Made by a program: the position numbers and the translations under genes
Notes under the pieces: model-generated
Seen by the model: the letters and a program-made list of their open reading frames with translations, nothing else
Databases searched by the model: none
What the model was told of the DNA's origin: nothing
Shown: one piece after another, positions 34,904-44,275 of the stretch
How positions within the stretch are numbered: position 1 is the stretch's first letter
Layout of the letters: every line of letters begins with the position of its first letter
DNA from: Luteimonas fraxinea
GTDB taxonomy: Bacteria > Pseudomonadota > Gammaproteobacteria > Xanthomonadales > Xanthomonadaceae
NCBI RefSeq assembly: GCF_021233355.1
Contig: NZ_CP089507.1
Span: 3,535,001-3,599,000 of the forward strand
Direction of reading: 5' to 3'
DNA: 64,000 bases

Positions 34904-36778
34904 TCAGCGGTAGCCCGCTGCCTGCAGTTCGAACAGTTCGGCGTAGCGCCCGCCCTGGGTCATCAATTCGGCATGCGTGCCGCTGGCTTCGATGCGGCCC
35001 TGTTCGAGCACGAGGATGCGATCGGCCATGCGCACGCTGGAGAAGCGGTGCGAGATCAGCACGGCGGTGCGGTCTTCCGACAATTCCTTGAAGCGGCGGA
35101 ACACTTCGAACTCGCTGCGCGCGTCCAGCGCCGCGGTGGGTTCGTCGAGGATCATCACCTGTGCCTCGCGCATGTAGGCGCGGGCGATCGCGATCTTCTG
35201 CCACTGGCCGCCCGACAGGTCGACACCGGTCTTGAAACGCCGGCCGATCAGCTGGTCATAGCCACCCGGCAGACCGGCGATCAACTCGTCGGCCATCGAA
35301 CGGCGCGCGGCGTCCTGGATGCGCGCGTCGTCGCCCATCGCTTCGATACGACCGACGCCGATGTTCTCGCCGGCGGTCAGGTGGTAGCGCACGAAGTCCT
35401 GGAAGATCACGCCGGTGTTGGCACGCAACGCATCGAGGTCGTAGTCGCGCAGGTCGCGCCCGTCGAGCAGGATGCGGCCTTCGTCCGGGTCGTAGAGACG
35501 CGCCAGCAGTTTGACCAGCGTGGTCTTGCCCGCGCCGTTCTCGCCGACCAGCGCCAGCACCTCACCCGCCTGCAGGGTGAAGTCGAGATGCCGCACCGCC
35601 CAGCGTTCGGCGCCGGGATAGCGGAAGCCGACGTTCTCGAACACGAAGCCTTCGCGGATCGGTTGCGGGAACGGCACCGGATCGGCCGGGGAAATGATCT
35701 CCGGTTCGATCGCGAAGAACGAGAACAGGTCGTCGAGATACAGCGCTTGCCCGGCGACCTGCGAGAAGCCGACCAGCAGGCTTTCCAGCAACTGGCGCAG
35801 GCGGCGGAAGCTGCCGGCGAGGAAGGTCAGGTCACCGATCGTGAAATCGCCGCGCACCGTGCGCCAGGCGATGTAGGCGTAAGCGACGTAGTAACCCAGC
35901 GTGCCGAGCGCGGCCAGCAGCGTGCCCCAGATCGCGCGGCGTCTCGCCAGCGAGCGGTTGGCCAGGAAGAAGCCGTCGGCGAGCGTGCGGTAACGGTCGA
36001 TCAGGAACCGGTGCAGGCCGAAGATCTTGACCTCTTTCGCGGTCTCCAGACTCGCGCCGGTCTGGCGCACGTATTCGAGCTGGCGACGCTCGGGCGTCCA
36101 CTGGAAGTTGAGCGTGTAGCCGAGCGCGTTGAAGTGCGATTCGCCGATGAAGGCCGGGATCAGTGCGATCGCCAGCAGCAGGATCAGCCACGGCGCGTAG
36201 ACCATCAGGCCGATCGCGAAACTCACCACGGTGATCGCGTCCTGCACCTGGCCGAACAACTGGCCCATCAGGTTCATGCGGCCCATCGTCTGCCGGCGCG
36301 CGCGGTCGAGCTTGTCCTGCAGCTCGGGATCTTCGAAGTCTTCGAGATCGAGCGTCGCCGCATGCTCCATCAGGCGCACGCTGGTCGCGTTGGTGAACAG
36401 CTCCGACAGCAGATTGTCGGCGTAGCTGACCATGCGCCCGAGCAGGTCGGAGCCGATCGCCAGGGCGAATTCCAGCGCGAGCAGCCAGGCGAGATGATCC
36501 AGCGCGCCGCCGTGCCAGGCGGTGGCGAGATCGTCGAAGGCCACGCCCGCGCCGACGAGGCGGATCGCCTCGTCGATGATCAGCTTGCCGATGTAGAGCA
36601 TCACAACCGGCAGGAACGCGCGGATCAGGCGCAGGCCCAGGCTGGTCAGCGTCAGGCCGGGGCTGGTCTGCCAGATCAGTTTCAGGAATGGCCGCAGATT
36701 GCGCATCGCATCGAAGCGTTCGCGCAGGCTGGGGCGTTGCGCGCTCGCGGCGGCGCGCCTGGGGGTGGGTGTCGACAT
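34904..36778 (-). CDS. ABC exporter, fused membrane and ATPase domains
   Basis: A 624-residue half-transporter. The N-terminal ~350 residues carry six helices starting with a segment like LTLTSLGLRLIRAFLPVVML; the ATPase domain has Walker A GENGAGKTT, signature LSGGQWQ and Walker B VMILDEPTAALD with the following H-loop VLISHRFSSVR. It would act as a dimer; the substrate is not evident (lipid, drug or peptide). A TACGAT box lies seven bases before the ATG. It follows the TRIC-type channel gene on the same strand. Confidence 0.92.
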   Translation of the reverse strand: MSTPTPRRAAASAQRPSLRERFDAMRNLRPFLKLIWQTSPGLTLTSLGLRLIRAFLPVVMLYIGKLIIDEAIRLVGAGVAFDDLATAWHGGALDHLAWLLALEFALAIGSDLLGRMVSYADNLLSELFTNATSVRLMEHAATLDLEDFEDPELQDKLDRARRQTMGRMNLMGQLFGQVQDAITVVSFAIGLMVYAPWLILLLAIALIPAFIGESHFNALGYTLNFQWTPERRQLEYVRQTGASLETAKEVKIFGLHRFLIDRYRTLADGFFLANRSLARRRAIWGTLLAALGTLGYYVAYAYIAWRTVRGDFTIGDLTFLAGSFRRLRQLLESLLVGFSQVAGQALYLDDLFSFFAIEPEIISPADPVPFPQPIREGFVFENVGFRYPGAERWAVRHLDFTLQAGEVLALVGENGAGKTTLVKLLARLYDPDEGRILLDGRDLRDYDLDALRANTGVIFQDFVRYHLTAGENIGVGRIEAMGDDARIQDAARRSMADELIAGLPGGYDQLIGRRFKTGVDLSGGQWQKIAIARAYMREAQVMILDEPTAALDARSEFEVFRRFKELSEDRTAVLISHRFSSVRMADRILVLEQGRIEASGTHAELMTQGGRYAELFELQAAGYR

Positions 36779-36791
36779 GGGCGATATCGTA
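36779..36791 (-). promoter_or_regulatory. -10-like box TACGAT 7 nt before the ABC exporter ATG
   Basis: Minus strand: TACGAT (36791-36786), then ATCGCCC, then the ATG at 36778. The gap is too short for a ribosome-binding site, so a transcript from here would be leaderless. I see no matching -35. Confidence 0.4.
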
Positions 36792-36820
36792 TGCGCGCGC
36801 GGGGCAGGCCGCTGCGACGG

Positions 36821-37465
36821 TCAGCGCATCGCGTCGGGCGGTTCGCCTTCACCGCCGGACTGCAGCGCGACCGGCAGTTGCCAGCCGAAGCGCAGCGCCA
36901 TCATCCGCAGGCCGAAACACAGCAGGGCGCCCGCGATCGCGCAGGGCGCGGGCGGCCAGTGCAGCCAGTGTCCGATGGCGACCACGGCCGCGCCGGCCAG
37001 CGCCGCGACCGCATAGAGTTCGGCGCGCAGCACCAGCGGCACCTGCGCCATCAGCACGTCGCGGGCGATGCCGCCACCGATGCCGGTCAACATGCCCAGC
37101 GCGGCGGCCATCGGCGGGGCGATGCCGAAATCGAGCGCCTTCTGCGCGCCGACGACCGCGAACAGCGCCAGACCCATCGCATCGAACATCCGCACCGGCT
37201 GCTGCAGCCGTTCGATCAGCGGCGCCCAGACGAAGGTGATCAGGCCGGCGGCCAGTGTGACCGCCGGATAGCGCCAGTCGCTCAGCGCGGCGACCGGCGT
37301 CGCACCGATCAGCACGTCGCGGGTCATGCCGCCGGCGGTCGCGGCGGCGAACGCCAGCACCAGCACGCCGAACAGATCCAGGCGGCGGCGCACGCCGAGC
37401 ATCGCGCCACTGAGGGCGAAGACGAAGGTGCCGACCAGATCCAGCACGAGTACGAGGATGTCCAT
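36821..37465 (-). CDS. TRIC-type trimeric cation channel (YicG/UPF0126 family)
   Basis: A 214-residue membrane protein with seven predicted helices arranged as an internal repeat. The two pore motifs are GGMTRDVLIG (near 45-54) and GGGIARDVLMAQVP (near 133-146), the expected spacing of prokaryotic TRIC channels, which conduct K+ and related ions. The ATG at 37465 opens directly into the first helix. It is divergent from the fumarase gene. Confidence 0.92.
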   Translation of the reverse strand: MDILVLVLDLVGTFVFALSGAMLGVRRRLDLFGVLVLAFAAATAGGMTRDVLIGATPVAALSDWRYPAVTLAAGLITFVWAPLIERLQQPVRMFDAMGLALFAVVGAQKALDFGIAPPMAAALGMLTGIGGGIARDVLMAQVPLVLRAELYAVAALAGAAVVAIGHWLHWPPAPCAIAGALLCFGLRMMALRFGWQLPVALQSGGEGEPPDAMR

Positions 37466-37571
37466 GCGCACAGTGTGCGCGGCGCGCGCTGAGCCTGCAG
37501 CCCCGGTCGGGGCGTGCTCGCGGGCCGATGGCCTAGAATGGGCAGGTTTTCCGCCAGCCTTCGAGCCAGCC

Positions 37572-39131
37572 GTGACCGCCAGCCATTCCGCATCTCCGGT
37601 GTCGTCGACACCCGTGTCGATCCGCCAGGACGATTTCATCCAGTCCGTCGCCGACGCCCTGCAGTACATCAGCTACTACCACCCGGTCGACTACATCAAG
37701 AACCTCGCCGCCGCCTACGAGCGCGAGGCGTCACCGGCCGCGAAGGACGCGATCGCGCAGATCCTGATCAATTCGCGTATGTGCGCCGAGGGCCACCGGC
37801 CGATCTGCCAGGACACCGGCATCGTCACCGTGTTCCTCGAAGTCGGCATGTCGGTGCGCTGGGACGACGCGACGATGGGCGTCGAGGACATGGTCCACGA
37901 AGGCGTGCGCCGCGCGTACAACCATCCGGACAACAAGCTGCGCGCCTCCGTGTTGGCCGATCCCGCCGGCAAGCGCATCAACACCAAGGACAACACGCCG
38001 GGCGTGGTCAACGTCAAGATCGTGCCGGGCAACACCGTCGACGTGATCGTTGCGGCCAAGGGCGGCGGTTCGGAAGCGAAGTCGAAGTTCGCGATGCTCA
38101 ATCCGTCCGACTCGATCGTCGACTGGGTGCTCAAGACCGTGCCGACGATGGGCGCTGGCTGGTGTCCGCCGGGCATGCTCGGCATCGGCATTGGCGGCAC
38201 TGCCGAGAAGGCGATGCTGCTGGCCAAGGAAGCGCTGATGGAGCCGATCGACATCGTCGAGCTGCAGGCCCGTGGCGCGTCGAATCGCGCCGAAGAACTG
38301 CGGCTGGAGCTCTACGACAAGGTCAACGCGCTCGGCATCGGCGCGCAGGGCTTGGGCGGCCTGACCACGGTGCTCGACATCAAGGTCAAGGATTTCCCGA
38401 CCCACGCAGCCAACCTGCCGGTTGCGCTGATCCCGAACTGCGCGGCCACGCGCCATGCGCACTTCACCCTCGACGGCAGCGGCCCGGTGATACTCGATCC
38501 GCCGTCGCTCGCCGACTGGCCGGAGCTGACCTACAACCCGACCGGCGCGCGCCGCGTCGATCTCGACACGATCACCCCGGAAGAGGTCACGACCTTCAAG
38601 CCGGGCGAGGTGCTGCTGCTCAACGGCAAGCTGCTGACCGGCCGCGACGCCGCGCACAAGCGCATGGTCGAGATGCTCAACCGCGGCGAGACGCTGCCGG
38701 TCGATCTCAAGGGCCGCTTCATCTATTACGTCGGCCCGGTCGATCCGGTGCGCGATGAAGTTGTCGGTCCCGCGGGCCCGACCACCGCGACGCGCATGGA
38801 CAAGTTCACCGACCAGATCCTCGAACAGACCGGTCTGCTGGGCATGGTCGGCAAGGCCGAGCGTGGCCCGACCGCGATCGAGGCGATCAAGAAGCACCAG
38901 TCGGTGTACCTGATGGCGGTCGGCGGCTCCGCGTATCTGGTGTCGAAGGCGATCAAGGCGGCGAAGGTGCTCGCATTTGAAGACCTCGGCATGGAAGCGA
39001 TCTACGAGTTCGAAGTGCAGGACATGCCGGTGACCGTCGCTGTCGATTCGGCCGGCACCTCGGTGCACGAGACCGGTCCAAAAGAGTGGAAGGCACGCAT
39101 CGGCGGCATTCCGGTGGTCGAGATCGCCTGA
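37572..39131 (+). CDS. Class I (Fe-S) fumarate hydratase
   Basis: A 519-residue iron-sulfur fumarase that interconverts fumarate and malate in the TCA cycle. Cluster-binding and active-site motifs are CQDTGIVTVF, MGAGWCPPG, and NCAATRHAHF; the C-terminal domain (residues ~330 on) contains GPTTATRMDKFT and HETGPKEWK. The start is taken as GTG at 37572, which gives a length close to the family's ~505; no strong Shine-Dalgarno sequence helps, and a nearby in-frame GTG further in is possible. TAGAAT at 37534-37539 may be the -10. Relevant to the sdh locus in the same window. Confidence 0.94.
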   Translation: MTASHSASPVSSTPVSIRQDDFIQSVADALQYISYYHPVDYIKNLAAAYEREASPAAKDAIAQILINSRMCAEGHRPICQDTGIVTVFLEVGMSVRWDDATMGVEDMVHEGVRRAYNHPDNKLRASVLADPAGKRINTKDNTPGVVNVKIVPGNTVDVIVAAKGGGSEAKSKFAMLNPSDSIVDWVLKTVPTMGAGWCPPGMLGIGIGGTAEKAMLLAKEALMEPIDIVELQARGASNRAEELRLELYDKVNALGIGAQGLGGLTTVLDIKVKDFPTHAANLPVALIPNCAATRHAHFTLDGSGPVILDPPSLADWPELTYNPTGARRVDLDTITPEEVTTFKPGEVLLLNGKLLTGRDAAHKRMVEMLNRGETLPVDLKGRFIYYVGPVDPVRDEVVGPAGPTTATRMDKFTDQILEQTGLLGMVGKAERGPTAIEAIKKHQSVYLMAVGGSAYLVSKAIKAAKVLAFEDLGMEAIYEFEVQDMPVTVAVDSAGTSVHETGPKEWKARIGGIPVVEIA

Positions 39132-39192
39132 TCCATGCGCACCGCCGGCCACATCGCCGGCGGTGCATTCCAGTTCCAGACCGGAGGTCGTC

Positions 39193-39828
39193 ATGTCCGT
39201 CGTGCTCTACGGTGCCCCGAGCACCGCGTCGCTGGTGGTCCACTGGCTGCTGATCGAACTCGACGTGTCGCACGCGTTGCACCTGCTGGATTTCGACAGG
39301 CGCGAGCAGAAGTCGAATGCATACCTGGCGCTCAATCCGGCGGGCCGTGTGCCGACGCTGGTCGTGGATGGTGAGGCGATCACCGAAGCCGCCGCGATCG
39401 TCCTGCAGCTCGCCGATTTGCATCCCGAAGCGGGCCTGGCGCCGCCGCTGGGCAGCCCCGTGCGTGCGCAGTACTACCGCTGGATGTTCTTCTGCGCCAA
39501 TACCCTGCAGCCGGCCTATCGCGACTGGTTCTATCCCGGCGAACCTGCCGGAGAGACGCATGTGGACGCCGCCCAGGAACAGGCGCGCGCGAAGATCGAA
39601 CAGGCCTGGCAGCAGGTGGCGGATCATCTGCGCACTGAAGGCCCCTATCTGCTGGGCGCGCAGCGTTCGGCGGCCGACTTCCTGCTGACGATGCTGATGC
39701 GCTGGTCGCGCAATATGCCTCGCCCCGCGGACAGCTGGCCGGAACTGGCCCGCCACGCAGGTCTGATGAAAGCCCTGCCGTCGTTCCACGAGACCTATCG
39801 GCGCGAAGGCATTACCGACTGGACCTGA
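39193..39828 (+). CDS. Glutathione S-transferase family protein
   Basis: A 211-residue GST with the N-terminal thioredoxin-like domain (VVLYGAPSTASLVVHWLLIEL; NPAGRVPTLVVDGEAITEAAAI with the cis-Pro and the Glu/Ser glutathione site) and a helical C-terminal domain ending in ALPSFHETYRREG. The usual catalytic Ser is probably among residues 9-11 (STAS). GGAGG lies before ATG 39193. It follows fumarase by 61 bases. Substrate unknown. Confidence 0.93.
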   Translation: MSVVLYGAPSTASLVVHWLLIELDVSHALHLLDFDRREQKSNAYLALNPAGRVPTLVVDGEAITEAAAIVLQLADLHPEAGLAPPLGSPVRAQYYRWMFFCANTLQPAYRDWFYPGEPAGETHVDAAQEQARAKIEQAWQQVADHLRTEGPYLLGAQRSAADFLLTMLMRWSRNMPRPADSWPELARHAGLMKALPSFHETYRREGITDWT

Positions 39829-39882
39829 GCGAGAGTCGCACCGCGGTTCTGCGGACGTGACCCGTCGTCGCGGGCACAACCG

Positions 39883-41004
39883 TCAATCGACGTAGTCGTC
39901 GAACGTCTTCTTGCCGCGGAACGGCATCAGATGCTGTTCGACAATGCCCTGCGGCACGGTCTCCAGCTTCATGACGCCGTATTCTTCCGGCCACTGCGCC
40001 TGGTCGCGCGGCAGCTTGAACGTGCCCATCAGCATGTCGATCAGCGGCAGATGGATCGCGTAGTTGACGTCGATGTAGTCCTGCTGCCGGGCGTGGTGCC
40101 AGTGATGATAGCGCGGCAGCACCAGCAGGTATTCGAGCCAGCCGAAACGCACGCCGATGTTGGCGTGGGCGATCACCGCCTGCAGACCGACCAGAATCAC
40201 GTAGGCATTGACCGCCGGCGTCGAGAACCCCAGCACCAGCAGCGGCAGCAGCACGAAACTGCGCGTCAGCACGATCTCGACGAAATGGATGCGCGAGCCG
40301 GCCAGCCAGTCCATCTCGCGGCTGGAGTGGTGCACGGCGTGGAAGCGCCAGAGCCACGGCACGTTGTGGTACGCGCGGTGCAGCAGGGCCTGGGCGAGAT
40401 CAGCGACGAACACCGCGATCAGGAACTGCGCCCAGACCGGTAGCGACTGGATCGCATCCTTGAGCGCGGGGAACACCGCGAGTCCGGCGATCGTCGAGGT
40501 CGACGCGGTCACCAGGATCAGGATGAACTGCACGAGCACGTGGCTCATGAAGAAGTAGGCGATGTCGGTGCGCCAGCCGCGGCGCAGCGGCGACATGCGT
40601 CGCTTGCCGAGGTAGCGCTCCAGCGGCACGAACACCAGCGCCGAGAAGAACAGCGAGATCACGAACCAGTCGAGCCCCAGCGAGTAGGGCGTCGCGCCGA
40701 TGCTGTCGAATTGCACGTTGGTGCCGCCGAGCAGCACCGCGAGCGTCGCGCTGCCCACGCCGACCGTCGCGATGCGGCGGTTGCGGTCGCGCAGGATCGC
40801 CAGCGTGCCGAGGATGAAAGCCGCGACCAGACCGACCAGCAGCAGGTGCCGGGCGAAACCTTCGTTGTAGACCGCGCGGAACTCGCGGCTGGTCAGCAGT
40901 TCGGGAAAGTGGAAGCACACCACACCGAACACGCTGAGCAGACCCAGCAGGGCCGATGCGTAGGCGAAGAACGAACGGCGGGGGCGGGGAGCGACAGCGT
41001 CCAT
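39883..41004 (-). CDS. Fatty-acid hydroxylase/sterol desaturase superfamily membrane enzyme
   Basis: A 373-residue integral membrane di-iron enzyme candidate. The histidine boxes are HRAYH, HAVHHS and HHWHH, in order, as required for a C-4 sterol methyl oxidase/fatty acid hydroxylase-like centre. Around eight helices are predicted, with four before the boxes, longer than the minimal family. It could hydroxylate a lipid tail or act in hopanoid or carotenoid modification; the context does not decide. TATGCT at about 27 bases before the ATG could be the -10. Confidence 0.9.
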   Translation of the reverse strand: MDAVAPRPRRSFFAYASALLGLLSVFGVVCFHFPELLTSREFRAVYNEGFARHLLLVGLVAAFILGTLAILRDRNRRIATVGVGSATLAVLLGGTNVQFDSIGATPYSLGLDWFVISLFFSALVFVPLERYLGKRRMSPLRRGWRTDIAYFFMSHVLVQFILILVTASTSTIAGLAVFPALKDAIQSLPVWAQFLIAVFVADLAQALLHRAYHNVPWLWRFHAVHHSSREMDWLAGSRIHFVEIVLTRSFVLLPLLVLGFSTPAVNAYVILVGLQAVIAHANIGVRFGWLEYLLVLPRYHHWHHARQQDYIDVNYAIHLPLIDMLMGTFKLPRDQAQWPEEYGVMKLETVPQGIVEQHLMPFRGKKTFDDYVD

Positions 41005-41104
41005 GCGTGAACCGGGCGACGGGAGACGCTGCCGAGCATAGGACAGAACGCGCCGCCGCCGCCCGGGTGGGACGACGACGGCGTCAGGCCGCAGGGGACG
41101 TGCC

Positions 41105-42259
41105 TCAGAACCAGTCGAGCAGCGAGATGCCCAGGCCGACGTAGGTGGCCTTGTGGTTGTAGTCGATCAGGCTTTCGCCGTAGCCGTTGAACACCTGCAG
41201 GTGGCCACGGAAATTGCGGTGAATCGGGAAGCCCCAGTCGAACTGCAGCGCACCGCGCGAGCGTTCGCCGCCGCGCAGCGTGTGCCGGCCCATCAGCGTG
41301 TACACGTGACCACCGCGGACGTGGGTGAGCGTCATGTCGCCACGCCCCATGTAGTCCTCGATGTCCGGGTTGTCGTCCTCGCTGCCGTCCGAGATACGCA
41401 CCCACGGGCGCACGACCAGCGCCCAGTCTTCGCGGTCGAATCCGAAATTGAACATCACCCGGTTCCAGCTGCGCGACAGCGGATCGCCGCGGCCGTTGGA
41501 CTGGTGGTTGACGCCGATCGCAGCCATGCGGCCATGCCAGCCGCCGGGCAGGCTGTAGCCGTTGCGGAACACCATCAGCACTTCGGGTTCGTAGTTGGTC
41601 TCGCGGAACGGGCGCGATTCCTCGGTGTTGTAGACCTGCCAGCGCGAGCTCTGGGTGTAGCCCATCCAGATGTCGCCATTGGTACCGAACAGGTTTTCCA
41701 CCGCCTTGGTCTTGAAGCTCAGCTGGAACTTCGCTTCCAGGCTGTCGAGACCCTGCGAGGTGGTCACCGTGTTCTCGGGATTGGGCGAGGACGGCGTCTG
41801 GTTGACGTCCGACGTCCAGAAGGCCGGCAGCAGATAGACCGGCTTGTAGGCCCGCAGATTGAAGATGCCGAGCTTGGAATCCTTGGCCAGTTCCCAGCGG
41901 CTGTCGAGCAGCGAACCCTGGCCGGCGTTGGCGATCGCATCGGTCAGCCGGTCGCCGCCATCGTGGGCATAGAGGCTGCGCGAGGCGGTGCCCTCGGCGA
42001 GCGCGTCGGCGCGCACCGCGGGATTGCTGCGCAGTTCGCGCGCCACGGCAGCCTCGGTGTCGGCCTGCTGCGGGGTACGTGCGCCGCGGCCGGTCATCGA
42101 GTCGAAGCAGGCCAGACGCTGGGCGTCCTGCTCGAGCGCGACACAGGCTTCCATGGTCGCGGGCGCGTTCGGCGCGGCGGTCGGCACCTCGGGCGTCTGC
42201 GCGTGGGCCAGGCCGGTGGCTGCGGCCAGAGCGGCAGGAAGGAGATAAGCGGGTCGCAT
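41105..42259 (-). CDS. pldA: Outer-membrane phospholipase A
   Basis: A 384-residue outer-membrane beta-barrel enzyme that hydrolyses phospholipids misplaced in the outer leaflet. After a signal peptide (MRPAYLLPAALAAATGLAHA) and about 100 periplasmic-type residues with one Cys pair, the barrel carries the active site in GVNHQSNGRGDPLSRSW, giving the His-Ser dyad and the Asn in the usual order. The last residue is Phe, as expected for BamA-dependent assembly. It starts only two bases after the MscS-like gene, so the two are co-expressed. Confidence 0.95.
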   Translation of the reverse strand: MRPAYLLPAALAAATGLAHAQTPEVPTAAPNAPATMEACVALEQDAQRLACFDSMTGRGARTPQQADTEAAVARELRSNPAVRADALAEGTASRSLYAHDGGDRLTDAIANAGQGSLLDSRWELAKDSKLGIFNLRAYKPVYLLPAFWTSDVNQTPSSPNPENTVTTSQGLDSLEAKFQLSFKTKAVENLFGTNGDIWMGYTQSSRWQVYNTEESRPFRETNYEPEVLMVFRNGYSLPGGWHGRMAAIGVNHQSNGRGDPLSRSWNRVMFNFGFDREDWALVVRPWVRISDGSEDDNPDIEDYMGRGDMTLTHVRGGHVYTLMGRHTLRGGERSRGALQFDWGFPIHRNFRGHLQVFNGYGESLIDYNHKATYVGLGISLLDWF

Positions 42260-42261
42260 GA

Positions 42262-43458
42262 TCAGGTCGCGTCCTTGAGCGTGAGGAGGTTGCTTTCGTC
42301 GGTACTCTGCACCTCGGCGACCTGGCGGTCGATATCCCGGTTGACCGAGGTATCGACGCCGGCGCTGGTGGCCGGCTCGTGGTCGACTGCCGCCGGTGTG
42401 GCGGTTTCCTCTTCCCTGGCCAGCACCACATGTGTCGTGGTCTTCGGCCCTTGTATCCCGTCGCGCCAGAACGCGCCCTTCACAAGGCGGATCGCCTCGC
42501 TGCGGGTCTTGCCCAGATCGCTGTGGCGCTGGTCCACCCAGCCGAAGAAACGCAGCACCACACCGTTCGCGCCGAACTCGACCACCGTCCACGACGGGCC
42601 GGGATCGGTGAGCACGCCTTCGATGCTGGCAATCTCCGCCATCGCGACCGCATGGGCCTTGCGGATCGACTGGCTGGCATCGATGTTGAAGGTGAAATCG
42701 AAGCGCCGTTTCGGGTTGCTGGTGTAGTTGAGAACCACCGCTTTGAATACAAGCGCATTGGGCAGACGCAGTTCGTTGCCGTCGAGCGTGATCAGCGTCA
42801 TGGTGCGCGCGCTGAGCGAAGCGACCTTTCCTTCGAAGCTGTCGATCTTGACCATCTCGCCGGGTTCGAACGGGCGACGCAGGCTCAGCAGGATGCCGGC
42901 AATGTAGTTCTCGGCGATGTCCTTGAACGCGAAACCCAGGGCCAGACCCAGCACGCCGGCCGAGCCGAGCATCGCGCCGACCAGCGCGGTGGCATTGAGC
43001 AGGTCCAGCGCGATCAGGATGCCGATCAGCAGGATCACCGTGCGCACCGCGCGCCGGATCAGACCATCAAGATAGGGATTGCGCGTGCGCAGACGCAGCC
43101 AGTGCAGGCGTCGCGAAACAAAGCCGCCGATCCACGAGGCGATGAAGACGATCAGCGCGGCGGCGAGCAGCAATGGCAGGTTCGCGACCAGGCGCAGCAC
43201 GCGCGCTTCGGCCTCGTCGTAGACCTGGTCGACACGGGTGCGCACATCCACGTCCTGGACGACCGCGACCGGCGCGGCTGCATTCGCGGCTGCGGCGTCA
43301 GGATCTGCCGGTGCGGTCCGCGCGGCAGCAGAGGGTGCCGCGGCCGGCGCGGCATGGGTCGGTGTGGCGAACGCACATGCCAGCACGGCGAGCAGTGCGC
43401 CCGCGAATACGGCGGTCAGGCGCGGTCGCGCAGGGTAAAGCGAAGCGGTGTCGGGCAT
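42262..43458 (-). CDS. MscS-type mechanosensitive channel
   Basis: A 398-residue channel with a cleavable-type signal, a periplasmic Ala/Pro-rich stretch (AAPAAAPSAAARTAPADPDAA) then membrane helices. The pore helix lies in GSAGVLGLALGFAFKDIAENY, the classic Gly/Ala-rich TM3, followed by the SLRRPFEPGEMVKID beta-domain and a C-terminal domain ending in a low-complexity tail. MscS channels release solutes on hypo-osmotic shock. It precedes pldA with a gap of two bases, a link between membrane tension and phospholipid turnover. Confidence 0.93.
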   Translation of the reverse strand: MPDTASLYPARPRLTAVFAGALLAVLACAFATPTHAAPAAAPSAAARTAPADPDAAAANAAAPVAVVQDVDVRTRVDQVYDEAEARVLRLVANLPLLLAAALIVFIASWIGGFVSRRLHWLRLRTRNPYLDGLIRRAVRTVILLIGILIALDLLNATALVGAMLGSAGVLGLALGFAFKDIAENYIAGILLSLRRPFEPGEMVKIDSFEGKVASLSARTMTLITLDGNELRLPNALVFKAVVLNYTSNPKRRFDFTFNIDASQSIRKAHAVAMAEIASIEGVLTDPGPSWTVVEFGANGVVLRFFGWVDQRHSDLGKTRSEAIRLVKGAFWRDGIQGPKTTTHVVLAREEETATPAAVDHEPATSAGVDTSVNRDIDRQVAEVQSTDESNLLTLKDAT

Positions 43459-43501
43459 GTGGCGGGCGGTCGTCGTGGGCTGAAGCGCGACGATAGTGCA
43501 C

Positions 43502-44002
43502 TCACCACCACCAGGCGAATGCGAAGACCGCGAGCATCAGCACCGCGAGCGCGAGCTTGAGCGCCACGCCGATCGCGATGCCGATCCACGTGCCGACGCC
43601 GACGCGCGTCGCCTGGCCCAGGCCACCCGGCCGAAGATCGCGGCGGCTGATCAGTTCGCCGATCACGGCGCCGACGAAGGGGCCAGCGAACAGGCCCGGC
43701 AATCCGAAGAACAGACCAACGAAGGTGCCGACGATCGTGCCGACCAGTGCGAGCCGGCTCGCACCGACACGTTTCGCCCCGACCGCCGTCGCCCAGAAGT
43801 CGACCACGAACGACACCGCCGTCAGCACGCCCAGCGTGACCAGCGACCAGACGCCGATGCGCTCGAAGCCATCCGCCCACGCGGCGAGCAGCATGCCGGC
43901 GAACATCAAGGGCACGCCCGGCAATGCAGGCAGTACGACACCGGCCAGACCGACCAAAACGAGCAGTGCCGCGAGCACATAGAACAGGGCACTCAGGTCC
44001 AC
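43502..44002 (-). CDS. DUF456-family membrane protein
   Basis: A 166-residue protein with four to five helices and glycine-rich loops: LAGVVLPALPGVPLMFAGML, then a second GTIVGTFVGLFFGLPGLFAGPFVG block, as in the DUF456 family. The start is a GTG at 44002 with GAGGAG seven bases before it. Function unknown. It is upstream of the MscS-like gene by 43 bases. Confidence 0.88.
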   Translation of the reverse strand: MDLSALFYVLAALLVLVGLAGVVLPALPGVPLMFAGMLLAAWADGFERIGVWSLVTLGVLTAVSFVVDFWATAVGAKRVGASRLALVGTIVGTFVGLFFGLPGLFAGPFVGAVIGELISRRDLRPGGLGQATRVGVGTWIGIAIGVALKLALAVLMLAVFAFAWWW

Positions 44003-44119
44003 GTTGCAGCTCCTCGAAACGGCGTCGCAACCCGGTTCCGGCGGTCGCGAAAAGATGGGGTGAGCCCGGATTGCATTTTCATAAACAGCGGGGTACTTTG
44101 CGATCGCTGTGTTTGTCAA

Positions 44120-44139
44120 GGTCACCGTGAACCGTGACC
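44120..44139. promoter_or_regulatory. Inverted repeat GGTCAC-N8-GTGACC upstream of cold-shock gene 2
   Basis: The 20-base site sits in the divergent gap between DUF456 and cold-shock gene 2 and has perfect 6-bp arms (44120-44125, 44134-44139). It might bind a dimeric regulator; no match to a named operator is claimed. The 273-base gap (44003-44275) also contains the probable leader of the cold-shock gene, and I see no gene in it. Confidence 0.35.
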
Positions 44140-44275
44140 CTGCGTGAAGTAGATTCGTGTTGGCTCGTCCCACCCGGTCCGCTGCATCGTCGCACCCGTG
44201 TTCTCCTTGCAACCAGCCGCCGCATCAGGCGTTCCATCGATCAACTATCGAAACGTTTCAGGGAGAGACTGCAGC

